Shown here piece by piece: positions 36,146 to 46,132 of a stretch of 64,000 nucleotides of DNA (positions within the stretch are counted from its first letter, which is position 1; each line of letters opens with the position of its first letter). The DNA is from Mycobacterium sherrisii. Lineage in GTDB: Bacteria; Actinomycetota; Actinomycetes; Mycobacteriales; Mycobacteriaceae. The notes beneath the pieces were generated by a model. That model did not search any database. It saw only the letters and a program-made list of their open reading frames with translations, and was not told the DNA's origin. Location of the stretch: positions 52,694 through 116,693 of the forward strand of contig NZ_LQPT01000051.1 of NCBI RefSeq assembly GCF_002102355.1. Reading direction: 5' to 3'. The translations under genes and the position numbers were made by a program.

Positions 36146-36227
36146 TTGCGACGTTGTGTCTACCCCGCGGTCGGCTGCCGTGTCAATACGCGTGGATCGG
36201 CCCATTTACGGCCGCATTCGCGGCATT

Positions 36228-36243
36228 AGTGATTGACGTCACA
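36228..36243. promoter_or_regulatory. Candidate CRP (cAMP receptor protein) site
   Basis: AGTGATTGACGTCACA fits the mycobacterial CRP consensus (T/C)GTGANNNNNNTCAC(A/G) except for its first base. It lies 55 bases upstream of the aldehyde dehydrogenase start. The centre is also the palindrome TGACGTCA. Confidence 0.45.
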
Positions 36244-36297
36244 GGGTGGCGCGGTGAACACTGGGTGGGCAGATGACCGACGTCGGTGAGGAAGCAG

Positions 36298-37767
36298 ATG
36301 ACCGGGCTACAAACTCCGAGGACTCTCGTCGACACCTACCAGCTCTACATCGACGGCAGTTGGGTGCAACCGCGGGACGGTCGCTACGACGACATCTCCC
36401 CGGCCACCGAGCACGCGTTCGCGACCGCGCCCGACGCGAGCGTCGCGCAGGTTGGCGAGGCGATCGTGGCGGCGCGGCGCGCCTTCGATGCCGGCCCGTG
36501 GGCGTCGATGAGCCCGCAGGAACGCGCGGGCTGCCTCGATCAGCTCGGTGAGGCACTGCTGCAGCACGCCGACGAGTTCTTCGCACTCTCCCAGCTGGAA
36601 TGGGGCTGCACCGCCAACGAACGCGTCATGCAAATCGACGGCGCCGCCTACATGTCCATGCGTGCGGCCCAACTGAGCACGCAGCTCACCGATCAACCGG
36701 TCACCGGCATCGGGGCCGGCACTACGCTGCTGCGCCACGAGCCGCTGGGGGTGGTGTCGATCCTGACGCCGTGGAATTTCCCGCACTGCCTCAACGTGAT
36801 GAAGCTGAACAACGCGCTGGCCGCGGGCAATACCGTCGTCCTGAAACCCTCCCCGCTGACGCCGCTGGCCGGGTTGGCCCTGGCGCGGATCATCGACGAA
36901 TTCACCGATATACCACCGGGTGTCGTCAACGTGGTCACGCCCTCGGCAGTAGCGGCGGCCAAGCTGCTCACCACCGATTCGCGCGTCGACATGGTGAGCT
37001 TCACCGGCAGTTCGGCGGTCGGCTGCCAGGTCATGTCCGCCGCGGGCGCCACGATGAAGCGCATCCTGCTGGAGTGTGGCGGCAAGTCGGCCAGCATCAT
37101 CCTCGACGACGCCGAAATCACCGACGAGATGTTGGTGAAGCTGCTCTTCGACTGCTGCTCGCTGCATGCCGGGCAGGCGTGCATCCTGCAGAGCCGGCTG
37201 CTGCTGCCGGCGTCCAAGCACGACGACGTCGTCGACCGACTGGTGGCGCTGGCCCGCGAGATCAAGGTCGGCGACCCCACCGATCCGGACGTGCAGATGG
37301 GCCCCCTGATCAGTGCCGAGCAACGCGATCGCGTCGAAGCTCACGTGTCCCGGGCGCTCGAGGACGGCGCGGCACTGGCTACCGGCGGCCGGCGGCCCGC
37401 CGGTCGCGACGTCGGCTTCTATTTCGAGCCGACGATTCTGACTGAGGTACAACCGGATTCGGCGATCGCGCAGGAGGAAGTGTTCGGACCGGTGCTGACC
37501 GTGTTGCGCTACCGCGACGACGACGATGCGGTCGCGATCGCGAACAATTCCCAATACGGCCTGTCCGGCGCGGTGTGGGGCGGCGACGTGAACCGCGCCC
37601 TCGGCGTGGCCCGCCGAATCCGGACCGGCCAGATCGCGGTCAACGGCATCGGGCCCGGCGACGCGCCGTTCGGCGGCTTCAAACTCAGCGGGTTCGGCCG
37701 CGAGGGCGGCGGCATCGGTGGGCTGCACCAGTACATGGAGCCAAAGGCCATCGGGATGCCCGCGTGA
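36298..37767 (+). CDS. NAD(P)-dependent aldehyde dehydrogenase
   Basis: Aldehyde dehydrogenase superfamily protein of 489 aa oxidising an aldehyde to an acid. Cofactor region SILTPWNFPHCLNVMKLNNALAAGN, catalytic Glu in LLECGGKSAS and nucleophilic Cys in LHAGQACILQSR are all present. ATG 36298 is chosen because GAGGAAG lies just upstream; the GTG at 36286 would add four residues. It is divergent from the CYP operon and shares a gap with an inverted repeat and a CRP-like site. It may oxidise an aldehyde made by the P450, but no direct evidence links them. Confidence 0.9.
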   Translation: MTGLQTPRTLVDTYQLYIDGSWVQPRDGRYDDISPATEHAFATAPDASVAQVGEAIVAARRAFDAGPWASMSPQERAGCLDQLGEALLQHADEFFALSQLEWGCTANERVMQIDGAAYMSMRAAQLSTQLTDQPVTGIGAGTTLLRHEPLGVVSILTPWNFPHCLNVMKLNNALAAGNTVVLKPSPLTPLAGLALARIIDEFTDIPPGVVNVVTPSAVAAAKLLTTDSRVDMVSFTGSSAVGCQVMSAAGATMKRILLECGGKSASIILDDAEITDEMLVKLLFDCCSLHAGQACILQSRLLLPASKHDDVVDRLVALAREIKVGDPTDPDVQMGPLISAEQRDRVEAHVSRALEDGAALATGGRRPAGRDVGFYFEPTILTEVQPDSAIAQEEVFGPVLTVLRYRDDDDAVAIANNSQYGLSGAVWGGDVNRALGVARRIRTGQIAVNGIGPGDAPFGGFKLSGFGREGGGIGGLHQYMEPKAIGMPA

Positions 37768-37977
37768 CGGGACCCCTCGCCGGGCTCCACCCAGTACCTG
37801 CAGCCGAAATCGCCAGCCAGCGCACAGACCCCGCCACCCGCCCTCGGGCCGCACACCGACGCGGTCGTGCGCTGCGGGGCCTGGGCATCGGCGCCGACGA
37901 ACGGGTGCCTGCGAACCGAATGACGTCGAGGTTTGTGCGCATTTCGTCATCGGCACGTCACATGCCAAGCTGCTGAG

Positions 37978-38886
37978 ATGGTCTTCGAGATCGCCCGTCC
38001 CAAGCTAGAAGGAAACGTCGCGGTCGGCGAAGACCGCCAGATCGGGTTCGCCGAATTCGGCGACCCGCAGGGGCGGGCGGTGTTCTGGCTGCACGGCACG
38101 CCGGGTGCCCGACGGCAGATTCCCACCGAGGCCCGCGTCTACGCCGAGGAACGTGCCATCCGGCTGATCGGCCTGGACCGGCCCGGGATCGGCTCGTCGA
38201 CCCCGCACCGCTACGAGAACATCCGGGCTTTCGCCGATGACCTGCGCACCATCGCCGACACGCTCGGCATCGACCGGATGGCCGTCATCGGCCTGTCCGG
38301 CGGCGGTCCGTACGCGCTCGCCGCCGCGGCGGTACTCTCCGACCGCGTCGTGGCCGCCGGGGTGCTCGGCGGCGTCGCGCCCTTCGTCGGCGACGAAGGC
38401 ATCACCAGCGGGCTGATGAACCTGGGCAGGCGGGTGGCGCCGCTGCTGCAACTCGGCGGTGACCCGCTGCGCATCGGAGCGAGCCTGGTGGTCCGGGCCA
38501 TCCGTCCGGTCGCGAGTCCCGCGCTGTACCTCTACGCCGCCATCTCGCCCGAAGCCGATCGGCGCCTGCTGACCCGGCCCGAGTTCGGCGCCATGTTTCT
38601 CGACGACCTGCTCAACGGCAGCCGCAAACAGCTCGCGGCCCCGTTCAACGACGTGGTCTTGTTCACCCGGAACTGGGGATTCGGGCTCGACGAGGTCAAG
38701 GTCCCGGTCCGCTGGTGGCACGGCGACAAGGACCACATCGTCCCATTCGCCCACGGCCAGCACGTGGTAGCGCGCCTACCCGACGCCGAATTATTCGTTC
38801 TACCTGGGGAAAGTCATCTGGCGGGGCTGGGCCGCGGCGAAGAAATCCTGGCCGCGCTGATGAAGATCTGGGACGAACGGGGCTGA
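37978..38886 (+). CDS. Alpha/beta-hydrolase (Rv1191-like)
   Basis: Soluble hydrolase of 302 aa. The oxyanion region is FWLHGTPGARRQ, the nucleophile elbow GLSGGGPYA, the acid in HGDKDHIVP and the catalytic His in GESHLAG, so the triad is intact. ATG 37978 is used; no clear Shine-Dalgarno is visible. The 210 bases upstream contain nothing I can assign. It lies 37 bases before fadD36, the same order as Rv1191-Rv1193, so the two may be co-transcribed, although fadD36 also has its own likely -10 element. Substrate unknown. Confidence 0.85.
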   Translation: MVFEIARPKLEGNVAVGEDRQIGFAEFGDPQGRAVFWLHGTPGARRQIPTEARVYAEERAIRLIGLDRPGIGSSTPHRYENIRAFADDLRTIADTLGIDRMAVIGLSGGGPYALAAAAVLSDRVVAAGVLGGVAPFVGDEGITSGLMNLGRRVAPLLQLGGDPLRIGASLVVRAIRPVASPALYLYAAISPEADRRLLTRPEFGAMFLDDLLNGSRKQLAAPFNDVVLFTRNWGFGLDEVKVPVRWWHGDKDHIVPFAHGQHVVARLPDAELFVLPGESHLAGLGRGEEILAALMKIWDERG

Positions 38887-38910
38887 CAGCCGCTGTTCGA
38901 CGCGAGTCGG

Positions 38911-38916
38911 TAACGT
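38911..38916 (+). promoter_or_regulatory. Candidate -10 element for leaderless fadD36 transcript
   Basis: TAACGT matches TANNNT and ends exactly seven bases before GTG 38924, with no Shine-Dalgarno sequence. The position also supports 38924 rather than 38915 as the start. Confidence 0.5.
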
Positions 38917-38923
38917 GCTCACC

Positions 38924-40354
38924 GTGCTGCTGGAATCCCTCAACCCCACCGCTGTCAACGCCACCGACATCCCGGACGCGATCAAGATCGACGGCACCAC
39001 CTTGAGCCGCAGTGATCTGCTCGGTGGTGCGACCTCGGTAGCCGAGCGGGTCGCGGGTGCCGAACGTGTCGCAATCCTGGCCACACCCTCGGTCGCGACC
39101 GTGCTCGCGGTCACCGGCTGCCTGCTCGCCGGGGTTCCGTTCGTGCCGGTGCCCTCCGACGTGGGCGCGGCCGAACGCCGGCACATGCTCACCGATTCCG
39201 GGGCGAAGGTGTGGCTCGGACCCGAGCCGCCGCAAGACTCGGCCGACGAAGGCCTGCCCCACATCCCGGTGCGCCTGCACGCCCGCTCCTGGCACCGCTA
39301 CCCCGAGCCGGCGCCCGAGTCCACCGCGATGATCATCTACACGTCCGGCACCACGGGCCTGCCCAAGGGCGTCCTGGTGAGCCGCCGGGCGATCGCCGCC
39401 GACCTGGATGCGCTGGCCGAAGCCTGGCAGTGGACCCGCGACGACGTGTTGGTGCACGGGTTGCCGCTGTTCCACATCCACGGTCTGGTGCTCGGCCTGC
39501 TCGGGTCGTTGCGGATCGGCAACCGCTTCGTGCACACCGGCCGGCCGACCCCGGCCGGCTACGCCCAGGCCCGCACGGAGTCCGGTGGCACGTTGTTCTT
39601 CGCGGTGCCGACGGTGTGGTCGCGGGTGGTGGGCGATCAGGCCGCCGCCGAGGCATTGCGGCCGGCCCGGTTGCTGGTGTCCGGAAGCGCGGCGTTGCCG
39701 GTACCGGTTTTCGACCGGCTCGAAGCGCTGACCGGGCACCGGCCCATCGAACGCTACGGCGCGTCGGAATCGTTGATCACGGTGTCCACCCGCGCCGATG
39801 GTGAACGCCGGCCGGGCTGGGTCGGCTTCCCGCTGTCCGGGGTGCAGACCCGGTTGCTCGACGACGCCGGCGACCCGGTTCCCCACGACGGCGAAACCGT
39901 TGGGAAGCTTCAGGTTCGCGGTGCGACACTGTTCGACGGGTACCTCAACCGGCCCGACGCCACCGCCGAGGTCTTGGACGCCGACGGCTGGTACCGCACC
40001 GGCGACGTCGCGGTCATCGACGACGGCGGCATGCATCGCATCGTGGGCCGCGAGTCGGTCGACCTGATCAAGTCCGGCGGATACCGCATCGGCGCCGGCG
40101 AGATCGAGACCTCGTTGCTCGGGCACCCGGGCGTGCAGGAGGCCGCCGTCGTCGGCGTTCCCGACGACGACCTGGGCCAGCGCATCGTCGCTTATATCGT
40201 CGGCTCGTCCGACCTCGACACCGACGAGCTGATCAACTATGTCGCCCAAGACCTTTCGATACACAAACGGCCGCGCGAGGTGCGGCTGGTGGATTCGTTG
40301 CCGCGCAACGCGATGGGCAAGGTCGTCAAGAAGCAGCTGCTGACCGAAGGCTGA
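38924..40354 (+). CDS. fadD36: Acyl-CoA synthetase FadD36
   Basis: ANL-superfamily adenylating enzyme of 476 aa, short for a FadD and closest in type to malonyl-CoA-synthetase-like proteins. The AMP-binding P-loop is MIIYTSGTTGLPKG near residue 135, followed by YGASE near 285, YRTGDVAVID near 355 and the C-terminal Lys motif PRNAMGKVVKKQL. The sequence is strongly FadD36-like (MLLESLNPTAV, HARSWHRYPEP, LVHGLPLFHIHGLVLGLLG). GTG 38924 fits relatives; GTG 38915 is in frame and would add three residues. A short GC hairpin (40371-40386) follows the gene and may terminate it. Confidence 0.93.
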   Translation: MLLESLNPTAVNATDIPDAIKIDGTTLSRSDLLGGATSVAERVAGAERVAILATPSVATVLAVTGCLLAGVPFVPVPSDVGAAERRHMLTDSGAKVWLGPEPPQDSADEGLPHIPVRLHARSWHRYPEPAPESTAMIIYTSGTTGLPKGVLVSRRAIAADLDALAEAWQWTRDDVLVHGLPLFHIHGLVLGLLGSLRIGNRFVHTGRPTPAGYAQARTESGGTLFFAVPTVWSRVVGDQAAAEALRPARLLVSGSAALPVPVFDRLEALTGHRPIERYGASESLITVSTRADGERRPGWVGFPLSGVQTRLLDDAGDPVPHDGETVGKLQVRGATLFDGYLNRPDATAEVLDADGWYRTGDVAVIDDGGMHRIVGRESVDLIKSGGYRIGAGEIETSLLGHPGVQEAAVVGVPDDDLGQRIVAYIVGSSDLDTDELINYVAQDLSIHKRPREVRLVDSLPRNAMGKVVKKQLLTEG

Positions 40355-40508
40355 GCGGCTTGCCGGTAGCCGGGGCGCAAACCCCGTGTACCGATTCGGT
40401 GTCCAACACGTCACAACTCGGTCGGTGATCTGGCACTTCAACCGGCGTGCAGGACATTGCCAGGATTTAGCGCAAGCGAGGGTCCGCGGCGTCGCTTAGT
40501 TTCGTGTG

Positions 40509-41837
40509 ATGGACACCTACGAGTCGAATCGCACCGCGACTGCTGCGGCTACCCTCGCCGAGGAGCCGCGCGGCGCACCCATGGCGCGGGTGGCGGTCTC
40601 GTGTCTGGTGGGCTCGGCGATCGAGTTCTACGACTTCTTGATCTACGGCACCGCGGCTGCGCTGGTGTTTCCCGCCGTGTTCTTCCCGACCCTGACCCCG
40701 GGCGTGGCCATGATCGCCTCGCTGGGAACATTCGCCACCGCGTTCCTGTCCCGCCCGGTGGGCGCGGCCGTCTTCGGGTATTTCGGCGACCGGCTGGGCC
40801 GCAAGAAGACGCTGATCTTCACGCTGCTGCTGATGGCCGCGGCGACCGTGGGCGTGGGTCTGGTGCCCAGCACCGCGTCCATCGGCATGGCCGCGCCGCT
40901 GATCTTGATGGCGCTGCGGCTGCTGCAGGGGTTCGCGGTCGGCGGCGAATGGGCCGGATCGGCCCTGCTGAGCGCCGAGTACGCGCCGGGCGGCCGACGG
41001 GGCCGGTACGGCATGTTCACCCTGCTCGGCGGCGGGGTGGCCGGCGTCATGAGCAGCCTGACCTTTCTGGGCGTCAGCGTCACGATCGGCGAATACAGTC
41101 CCGCGTTCTTGCAGTGGGGTTGGCGGGTGCCGTTTTTGATCAGCGGCGTGTTGATCGCGTTGGCGTTGTATGTGCGGCTCAACATCGACGAGACGCCGGT
41201 GTTCGCCGCGGAGCGGGCCCGCGACCTGGTGCCCAAGGCCCCGCTCACTGAGGTGCTGCGGCTGCAACGTCGGGAAATCTTCCTGGCCGCGGGCAGCGTG
41301 CTGGGCGGGATGGCGTTCTGCTACCTGGGCAACACGTATCTGGCCATGTACGCCCACTCGCACCTGGGCTATAGCCGCAGCTTCATCTGGTCGATCGGTG
41401 TCCTGAGCGGCCTGGTGAGTCTGACGTCGGTGATCGTGTCGGCCAGCCTGTGCGACCGCTTCGGGCGCCGCCGGATCATGTTGATCGGCTGGTCGGCCTG
41501 CGTGCCCTGGTCGTTCGTGGTGATTCCGCTGATCGACACCGGAAGTCCCGTGCTGTATGCGGTCGCCATCACCGGCATCTTCGCCGTCGCCGGCATTGGC
41601 AGCGGGCCCACCGGGGCGTTCATCCCCGAGCTCTTCGCGACCCGGTACCGCTACAGCGGCTCGGCGTTGGCCATCAACCTGGCCGGGGTGCTCGGTGGGG
41701 CGTTGCCGCCGCTGATCGCGGGGACGCTGCTGGCGACCTACGGCAGCTGGTCGATCGGCGTCATGCTCGCGGCGCTGACGCTGACCGGGGTGGTCTGCAC
41801 GTACCTACTGCCCGAGACGCACGGAACCAAGCTGTAG
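40509..41837 (+). CDS. MFS transporter, metabolite:H+ symporter type (Rv1200-like)
   Basis: Twelve-helix major-facilitator protein of 442 aa in the MHS (sugar/organic-acid) group. SAIEFYDFLIYGTAAAL in helix 1, GYFGDRLGRKKTL between helices 2 and 3, LLQGFAVGGEWAGS in helix 4 and CDRFGRRRIML between helices 8 and 9 are classic. Likely substrates are dicarboxylates or related compounds, not shown by sequence. GTG 40506 and ATG 40509 are adjacent start options; TAGTTT at 40497-40502 precedes them. In H37Rv the preceding loci hold esxKL, PE13/PPE18 and IS1081, all absent here. The gene is convergent with dapD, one base apart. Confidence 0.88.
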   Translation: MDTYESNRTATAAATLAEEPRGAPMARVAVSCLVGSAIEFYDFLIYGTAAALVFPAVFFPTLTPGVAMIASLGTFATAFLSRPVGAAVFGYFGDRLGRKKTLIFTLLLMAAATVGVGLVPSTASIGMAAPLILMALRLLQGFAVGGEWAGSALLSAEYAPGGRRGRYGMFTLLGGGVAGVMSSLTFLGVSVTIGEYSPAFLQWGWRVPFLISGVLIALALYVRLNIDETPVFAAERARDLVPKAPLTEVLRLQRREIFLAAGSVLGGMAFCYLGNTYLAMYAHSHLGYSRSFIWSIGVLSGLVSLTSVIVSASLCDRFGRRRIMLIGWSACVPWSFVVIPLIDTGSPVLYAVAITGIFAVAGIGSGPTGAFIPELFATRYRYSGSALAINLAGVLGGALPPLIAGTLLATYGSWSIGVMLAALTLTGVVCTYLLPETHGTKL

Positions 41838-41838
41838 A

Positions 41839-42783
41839 TCAGTTGGCGTGCAGGTCCTCGTTGAGGGCGATGCCCTGACCGCCGCGCGCGACCACTTCCA
41901 CCGCCCCGCTGACCGAGTTGCGGCGGAACAACAGGTTGTTGCCCCCGGAGAACTCAACCGCCTTCATCGTCTTGCCTTCGGGGGTGCGGACCTTGGTGCC
42001 CGCCGTGACGTAGAGGCCGGCTTCGACGACGCAGTCGTCGCCCAGCGAGATGCCCAGGCCCGCGTTGGCCCCGAGTAGGCACCGCTTGCCGATCGATATC
42101 ACCTCGGTGCCACCGCCGGACAGGGTGCCCATGATCGAGGCGCCGCCGCCGATGTCGGAGCCGTCGCCGACCACCACACCGGCGGAGATCCGGCCCTCCA
42201 CCATCGACGCGCCCAGGGTGCCGGCGTTGTAGTTGACGAATCCTTCGTGCATCACGGTGGTGCCCGCCGCCAGGTGAGCGCCCAGCCGCACCCGGTCGGC
42301 GTCGGCGATGCGGACCCCGCTGGGCAGCACGTAGTCGACCATCCGCGGGAACTTGTCGACGCCGTAGACGGTCACCGGAGCGGTGCGCCGCAGCCGGGCG
42401 CGCACCGCCTCGAACCCGTCGATGGCGCACGGTCCGCGATTGGTCCACACCACGTTGGTCAATACCCCGAACAACCCGCCGGCGTTGAGCCCGTGCGGCG
42501 CGACCAGGCGGTGCGACAGCAAATGCAGCCGCAGGTAGGCATCGTGGGCGTCGGTGGCGGCATCGTCCAGGGAGCCGATGACGGTGCGCACGGCCACCGT
42601 CTCGATGTTGCGGTCGTCGTCCCGCCCGACCAGTGCGGCCAGCTCCGGCGGAACGTCGGACAACGCCAGTCGCGAGGTGCCGCTGGTGTCCGACTCGGTG
42701 AGTTCCGGTGCGGGGAACCAGGTGTCGAGGATCGATCCGTCGGAGGCGAGCGTCGCCAGTCCGATGCCTGCAGCTCCAGTCAC
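41839..42783 (-). CDS. dapD: Tetrahydrodipicolinate N-succinyltransferase DapD
   Basis: Enzyme of 314 aa that succinylates tetrahydrodipicolinate with succinyl-CoA, a step towards meso-DAP and lysine needed for peptidoglycan. The C-terminal half is a left-handed beta-helix of hexapeptide repeats ([14 protein letters not shown]-like turns, [39 protein letters not shown]). The N-terminal half matches the actinobacterial DapD type rather than the E. coli one. The gene is divergent from dapE with only 47 bases between them, so promoters of the two pathway genes share this gap. Confidence 0.95.
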   Translation of the reverse strand: MTGAAGIGLATLASDGSILDTWFPAPELTESDTSGTSRLALSDVPPELAALVGRDDDRNIETVAVRTVIGSLDDAATDAHDAYLRLHLLSHRLVAPHGLNAGGLFGVLTNVVWTNRGPCAIDGFEAVRARLRRTAPVTVYGVDKFPRMVDYVLPSGVRIADADRVRLGAHLAAGTTVMHEGFVNYNAGTLGASMVEGRISAGVVVGDGSDIGGGASIMGTLSGGGTEVISIGKRCLLGANAGLGISLGDDCVVEAGLYVTAGTKVRTPEGKTMKAVEFSGGNNLLFRRNSVSGAVEVVARGGQGIALNEDLHAN

Positions 42784-42818
42784 GGCGGTCAGGTTACGGC
42801 ATTGGACGTACCGGCGAT

Positions 42819-42824
42819 TAGGCT
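42819..42824 (+). promoter_or_regulatory. Candidate -10 element for leaderless dapE transcript
   Basis: TAGGCT (TANNNT) ends six bases before GTG 42831 in the 47-base dapD/dapE gap; no ribosome binding site is present. Confidence 0.4.
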
Positions 42825-42830
42825 GGCTGC

Positions 42831-43907
42831 GTGCTGGACTTGCATGGGGATCCGATCGAGTTGACCGCCGCGCTGGTCGACATCCCCAGCGAGTCGAGAC
42901 ACGAAAAGCGCATCGCCGACGAGGTCGAGGCCGCGCTTCGGGCGCAGACCTCCGGGTTCGAGATCATCCGCAACGGCGACGCCGTGTTGGCCCGTACCCG
43001 GCGCAATTTGCCGACCCGGGTGCTGCTGGCCGGGCATCTGGACACCGTCCCGGCAGCCGACAACCTGCCCAGCCGTCGCTCGACCGACACCGACGGCGAC
43101 GTGTTGTACGGCTGCGGCGCCGCCGACATGAAATCCGGCGACGCGGTGTTTTTGCATTTGGCCGCCACGGTGACCGACCCGGCATACGACCTGACGTTGG
43201 TGCTCTACGACTGCGAGGAAATCGAAGCGGCCGCAAACGGTCTGGGCCGTATCGAGCGCGAACTGCCGCAGTGGTTGTCCGCCGACGTCGCGATCCTGGG
43301 CGAACCCACCGCGGGCCACATCGAAGCTGGCTGCCAGGGAACGTTGCGAGTAGTGGTCAGCGCCAATGGGATTCGTGCTCACTCGGCACGGTCCTGGTTG
43401 GGGGACAACGCAATTCACAAACTTGGCGAGGTGCTGGCCCGGCTGGCCGAGTATCGGGCACGCACCGTCGACATCGACGGTTGCGAGTACCGCGAAGGAT
43501 TGTCGGCCGTGCGTGTCGACGGCGGGGTGGCCGGCAACGTGATCCCCGACGCCGCCTCGGTCACCGTCAACTACCGCTTCGCCCCGGACCGGTCGCCGGC
43601 CGAGGCGCTGCAACATGTGCGCGACGTCTTCGCCGGCATCGACGTGCTCATCGAACAGACCGACTGCGCCGCGGGCGCGTTGCCCGGTCTGTCGCAGCCG
43701 GCGGCCAAGGCCCTGGTCGACGCCGCCGGTGGCAACGTGCGGGCCAAATACGGCTGGACGGACGTGGCCCGGTTCGCGGCGTTGGGCGTCCCGGCGGTCA
43801 ACTTCGGCCCCGGCGACCCCAATCTGGCGCACCGGCGTGACGAGCGGGTGCCGGCGGCGGCGATCACCGCCGCCGTGGCGATGCTGCGGCCCTACTTGAG
43901 CGGCTGA
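42831..43907 (+). CDS. dapE: Succinyl-diaminopimelate desuccinylase DapE
   Basis: M20-family metallohydrolase of 358 aa that removes succinate from N-succinyl-LL-DAP. Metal-ligand motifs are [10 protein letters not shown] (His and Asp), [14 protein letters not shown] (bridging Asp) and YDCEEIE with the catalytic Glu. A dimerisation lid domain lies at about 175-290. The start is GTG 42831, probably leaderless. The 3' end overlaps the convergent ATPase gene by 16 bases, so both transcripts share antisense sequence. Confidence 0.95.
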   Translation: MLDLHGDPIELTAALVDIPSESRHEKRIADEVEAALRAQTSGFEIIRNGDAVLARTRRNLPTRVLLAGHLDTVPAADNLPSRRSTDTDGDVLYGCGAADMKSGDAVFLHLAATVTDPAYDLTLVLYDCEEIEAAANGLGRIERELPQWLSADVAILGEPTAGHIEAGCQGTLRVVVSANGIRAHSARSWLGDNAIHKLGEVLARLAEYRARTVDIDGCEYREGLSAVRVDGGVAGNVIPDAASVTVNYRFAPDRSPAEALQHVRDVFAGIDVLIEQTDCAAGALPGLSQPAAKALVDAAGGNVRAKYGWTDVARFAALGVPAVNFGPGDPNLAHRRDERVPAAAITAAVAMLRPYLSG

Positions 43908-46033
43908 GCGCGCCGCTGGGCCTGCGCGGCGGCATCGGCGGCCGCCGGGTGCATACCGGCCGCGGTCAGCTCGTCAGCCACCCGGCGCAGTGCCGCCTCG
44001 TCGCCGGCGGCCAGAGCTTGCGCGTGAGCGAGGGCGAGTTGCCCTGTCGGGCAGTCGATTTCACTGCACAGGCGAGCCAGCGGATCGGCCGCGCGAATGT
44101 CGCCGAGCCGGACCGCCTCGTGCCAGACCCGCAGTGCCACGGCGGACTGCCCGCGGCGTTCGGCCATCCGGGCCGCCTCGCGGGCCGCCGCCACCGCGCC
44201 GTGCGTGTCCCGTACGGCGGCCAGCCGCCAGGCCCGGGCCACACCCAACTCCGGGCCGAACAACGCCGACTTGGTCCCGTGGCGAGATTCCGCCCTGCTC
44301 AACGCTTTTGCCGAGCCCGCGATGTCGCCCTGCTGGGCCAGCGCGGTGGCCAGCAGCATCAGCGAGAGCGGGCCCCAGGAATAGCCGGTGCGCTCCAAGG
44401 CGGCCGCCGCCGGCCCGAGTAGCGCGGCGGCGTCGCTGAACCGGCCCGCCGCGAGCAACATGTTCGCCAGTAGCACTTCGCCGATCGCCCGCCCTGGTTG
44501 CTGCAGCTCGGCGAAATCGGTGAACTGCTGGGCCAATTCGATCGCGGTGTCGAGACGACCGGTCATCAACAAGGTGGTGGTCTGGCCCAGGCCGACGGTG
44601 AACCGCAGCAACCCCGGATGCTCGGCGCCCTGGGCCCGCCGGGCCAGCGACTCGACGTCGGCGAACCGGCCCTGCCGCGCCGAACACAACGTGGCCGCAC
44701 TGGCCGCCCAGGCCACCGCCTGATCGTCGGCGGCGGGTGCGGCCAGCACCGTGTGCGCGATCTCGACGGCCCGCTCGATATTGCCCGCGTTCATCGCGAA
44801 GGTGGCGCTGAGCGCGTCGAGGGTGAGCCGCGGCCCGACATCGGGCACCCGGTTGCGGATGGTCTGCAAAAACGCGGTGGCCCGCTCCGGTTCGCTGAGC
44901 ATGAAGAACTGGTTGGCGGCCCGCAGCAGTGTCCAGGCCATCAGGTCGGTCTCGGACAGCACCGCGGGGTCGACCGCCGCGAGCAGCGCCTCGGCCTCGA
45001 GGCCACGGCCCTGGAACGCCAGGGAATTCGCCAGCGGCAGCCGGGCCCCCAATGCCTGCGAGGAACGATCCAGCGCGGAGCGGGCGAGTCGCTCGCCCAG
45101 GGTCAGATCGCCCAGCCGCAGGGCCTGCTGCGCCGCGTCGATGACCTCGGCCACCGGTTGCGGGGCATCGCTGTCCAGCGCCAGGGATGCCAGCCGGAGC
45201 CGGTCGCTGAGATGCTGCGGCGGATGTTGGGACCGCAGCCGGACCACTTCGGTGCGTCGCTGCCGGGCACCGTCGGCGCCCAGCGCCGCCCGGGTGCGCT
45301 CGGAGAACAACGGATGAGCGGTGTAGACCACCGGTTCGTCGGAGTGTTCGTCGCGCACCCGGGTTTCGGCCGCGCCCCAGTCCTGCGCCTCGGCGACGGC
45401 GCCGTCTCCGGCCAGCGCGGTGAGATCGGCCAGCGACAGCGGCTCCTCGACGGCCAGGAAGTCGAGCACTGCTCGCGCCGCGGCCGGCAACTCGGCGATG
45501 AACGTGTCGACCTCGACGATGCTGGTGGCCGCGCCGGGCGCGTCGACGTCGATGCGGTCCAGCAGGCCGTCGGTCCACAGCGCCGCGATGGCCTCGGGTG
45601 CGGCCTCCGCGCGGGCGGTGACGATCATCCGGGCGGTGCCGGCCAACGCCAACTGATAGACGAGCGTGGCCGACAGGACGTCCAAATCGTGGGCATCGTC
45701 GACGATCAGCAGCAGATCGCCTTGGCGGTCACGGCTCAACGACGCGCGGGCCGCGCGCAACAACGCGGCCGGTTTGCCGATATCGGCGATCTCCACCAGA
45801 TGGCTGAACGCGCCGAACGGAACCACCCGCTCGGTCGGCGTGCCGGTGACCCAGCGGATGAACGTCGACGGGTTGGTGTCGGAACAATGCTCGGCGGCCA
45901 GGCGTGCCAACGTCGACTTGCCGACCCCGTCGGGCCCCAGCACCACCGCGCCGCCGCGCGCCCCGACGGCCACGGCGGCCTGCAGCTGTTCCAACGTGGA
46001 CGCGTGCTGGGGGACGTTCCATCGAATCGGCAT
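43892..46033 (-). CDS. STAND/AAA-type ATPase without HTH (Rv1204c-like)
   Basis: Protein of 713 aa. The N-terminal NTPase has Walker [10 protein letters not shown] near residue 33 and Walker [12 protein letters not shown] near 108, as in LuxR-family STAND regulators. The C-terminal 450 residues are helical repeats of TPR character (many Ala/Leu-rich helix pairs). A C-terminal LuxR HTH, expected in the MalT/LuxR group, is missing: the protein ends [11 protein letters not shown]. It may therefore sense or scaffold rather than bind DNA. It is longer than I recall for Rv1204c. Ends overlap those of dapE. Confidence 0.78.
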   Translation of the reverse strand: MPIRWNVPQHASTLEQLQAAVAVGARGGAVVLGPDGVGKSTLARLAAEHCSDTNPSTFIRWVTGTPTERVVPFGAFSHLVEIADIGKPAALLRAARASLSRDRQGDLLLIVDDAHDLDVLSATLVYQLALAGTARMIVTARAEAAPEAIAALWTDGLLDRIDVDAPGAATSIVEVDTFIAELPAAARAVLDFLAVEEPLSLADLTALAGDGAVAEAQDWGAAETRVRDEHSDEPVVYTAHPLFSERTRAALGADGARQRRTEVVRLRSQHPPQHLSDRLRLASLALDSDAPQPVAEVIDAAQQALRLGDLTLGERLARSALDRSSQALGARLPLANSLAFQGRGLEAEALLAAVDPAVLSETDLMAWTLLRAANQFFMLSEPERATAFLQTIRNRVPDVGPRLTLDALSATFAMNAGNIERAVEIAHTVLAAPAADDQAVAWAASAATLCSARQGRFADVESLARRAQGAEHPGLLRFTVGLGQTTTLLMTGRLDTAIELAQQFTDFAELQQPGRAIGEVLLANMLLAAGRFSDAAALLGPAAAALERTGYSWGPLSLMLLATALAQQGDIAGSAKALSRAESRHGTKSALFGPELGVARAWRLAAVRDTHGAVAAAREAARMAERRGQSAVALRVWHEAVRLGDIRAADPLARLCSEIDCPTGQLALAHAQALAAGDEAALRRVADELTAAGMHPAAADAAAQAQRRAQPLK

Positions 46034-46119
46034 CGCCGAATTTTATGGCGGGATGCCGTCCGGCCGACCAGGAGCCAGCATGTCCGGCTCGTCGGTGCAC
46101 GGCCGGGCCGGGTTTGGTC

Positions 46120-46125
46120 TACCTT
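46120..46125 (+). promoter_or_regulatory. Candidate -10 element for leaderless LOG transcript
   Basis: TACCTT (TANNNT) ends seven bases before ATG 46133; no ribosome binding site is present. Confidence 0.5.
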
Positions 46126-46132
46126 GGCGGTT

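Noticed and set aside
37768-37977. Small gene or dehydrogenase remnant between the aldehyde dehydrogenase and the hydrolase
   Set aside because: No ribosome binding site, no family-like residues in any frame.
40430-40465. CTGGCA/TGCCAG inverted repeat before the MFS gene as an operator
   Set aside because: The spacer is about 19 bases and the arms are GC-rich six-mers, expected by chance at this base composition.
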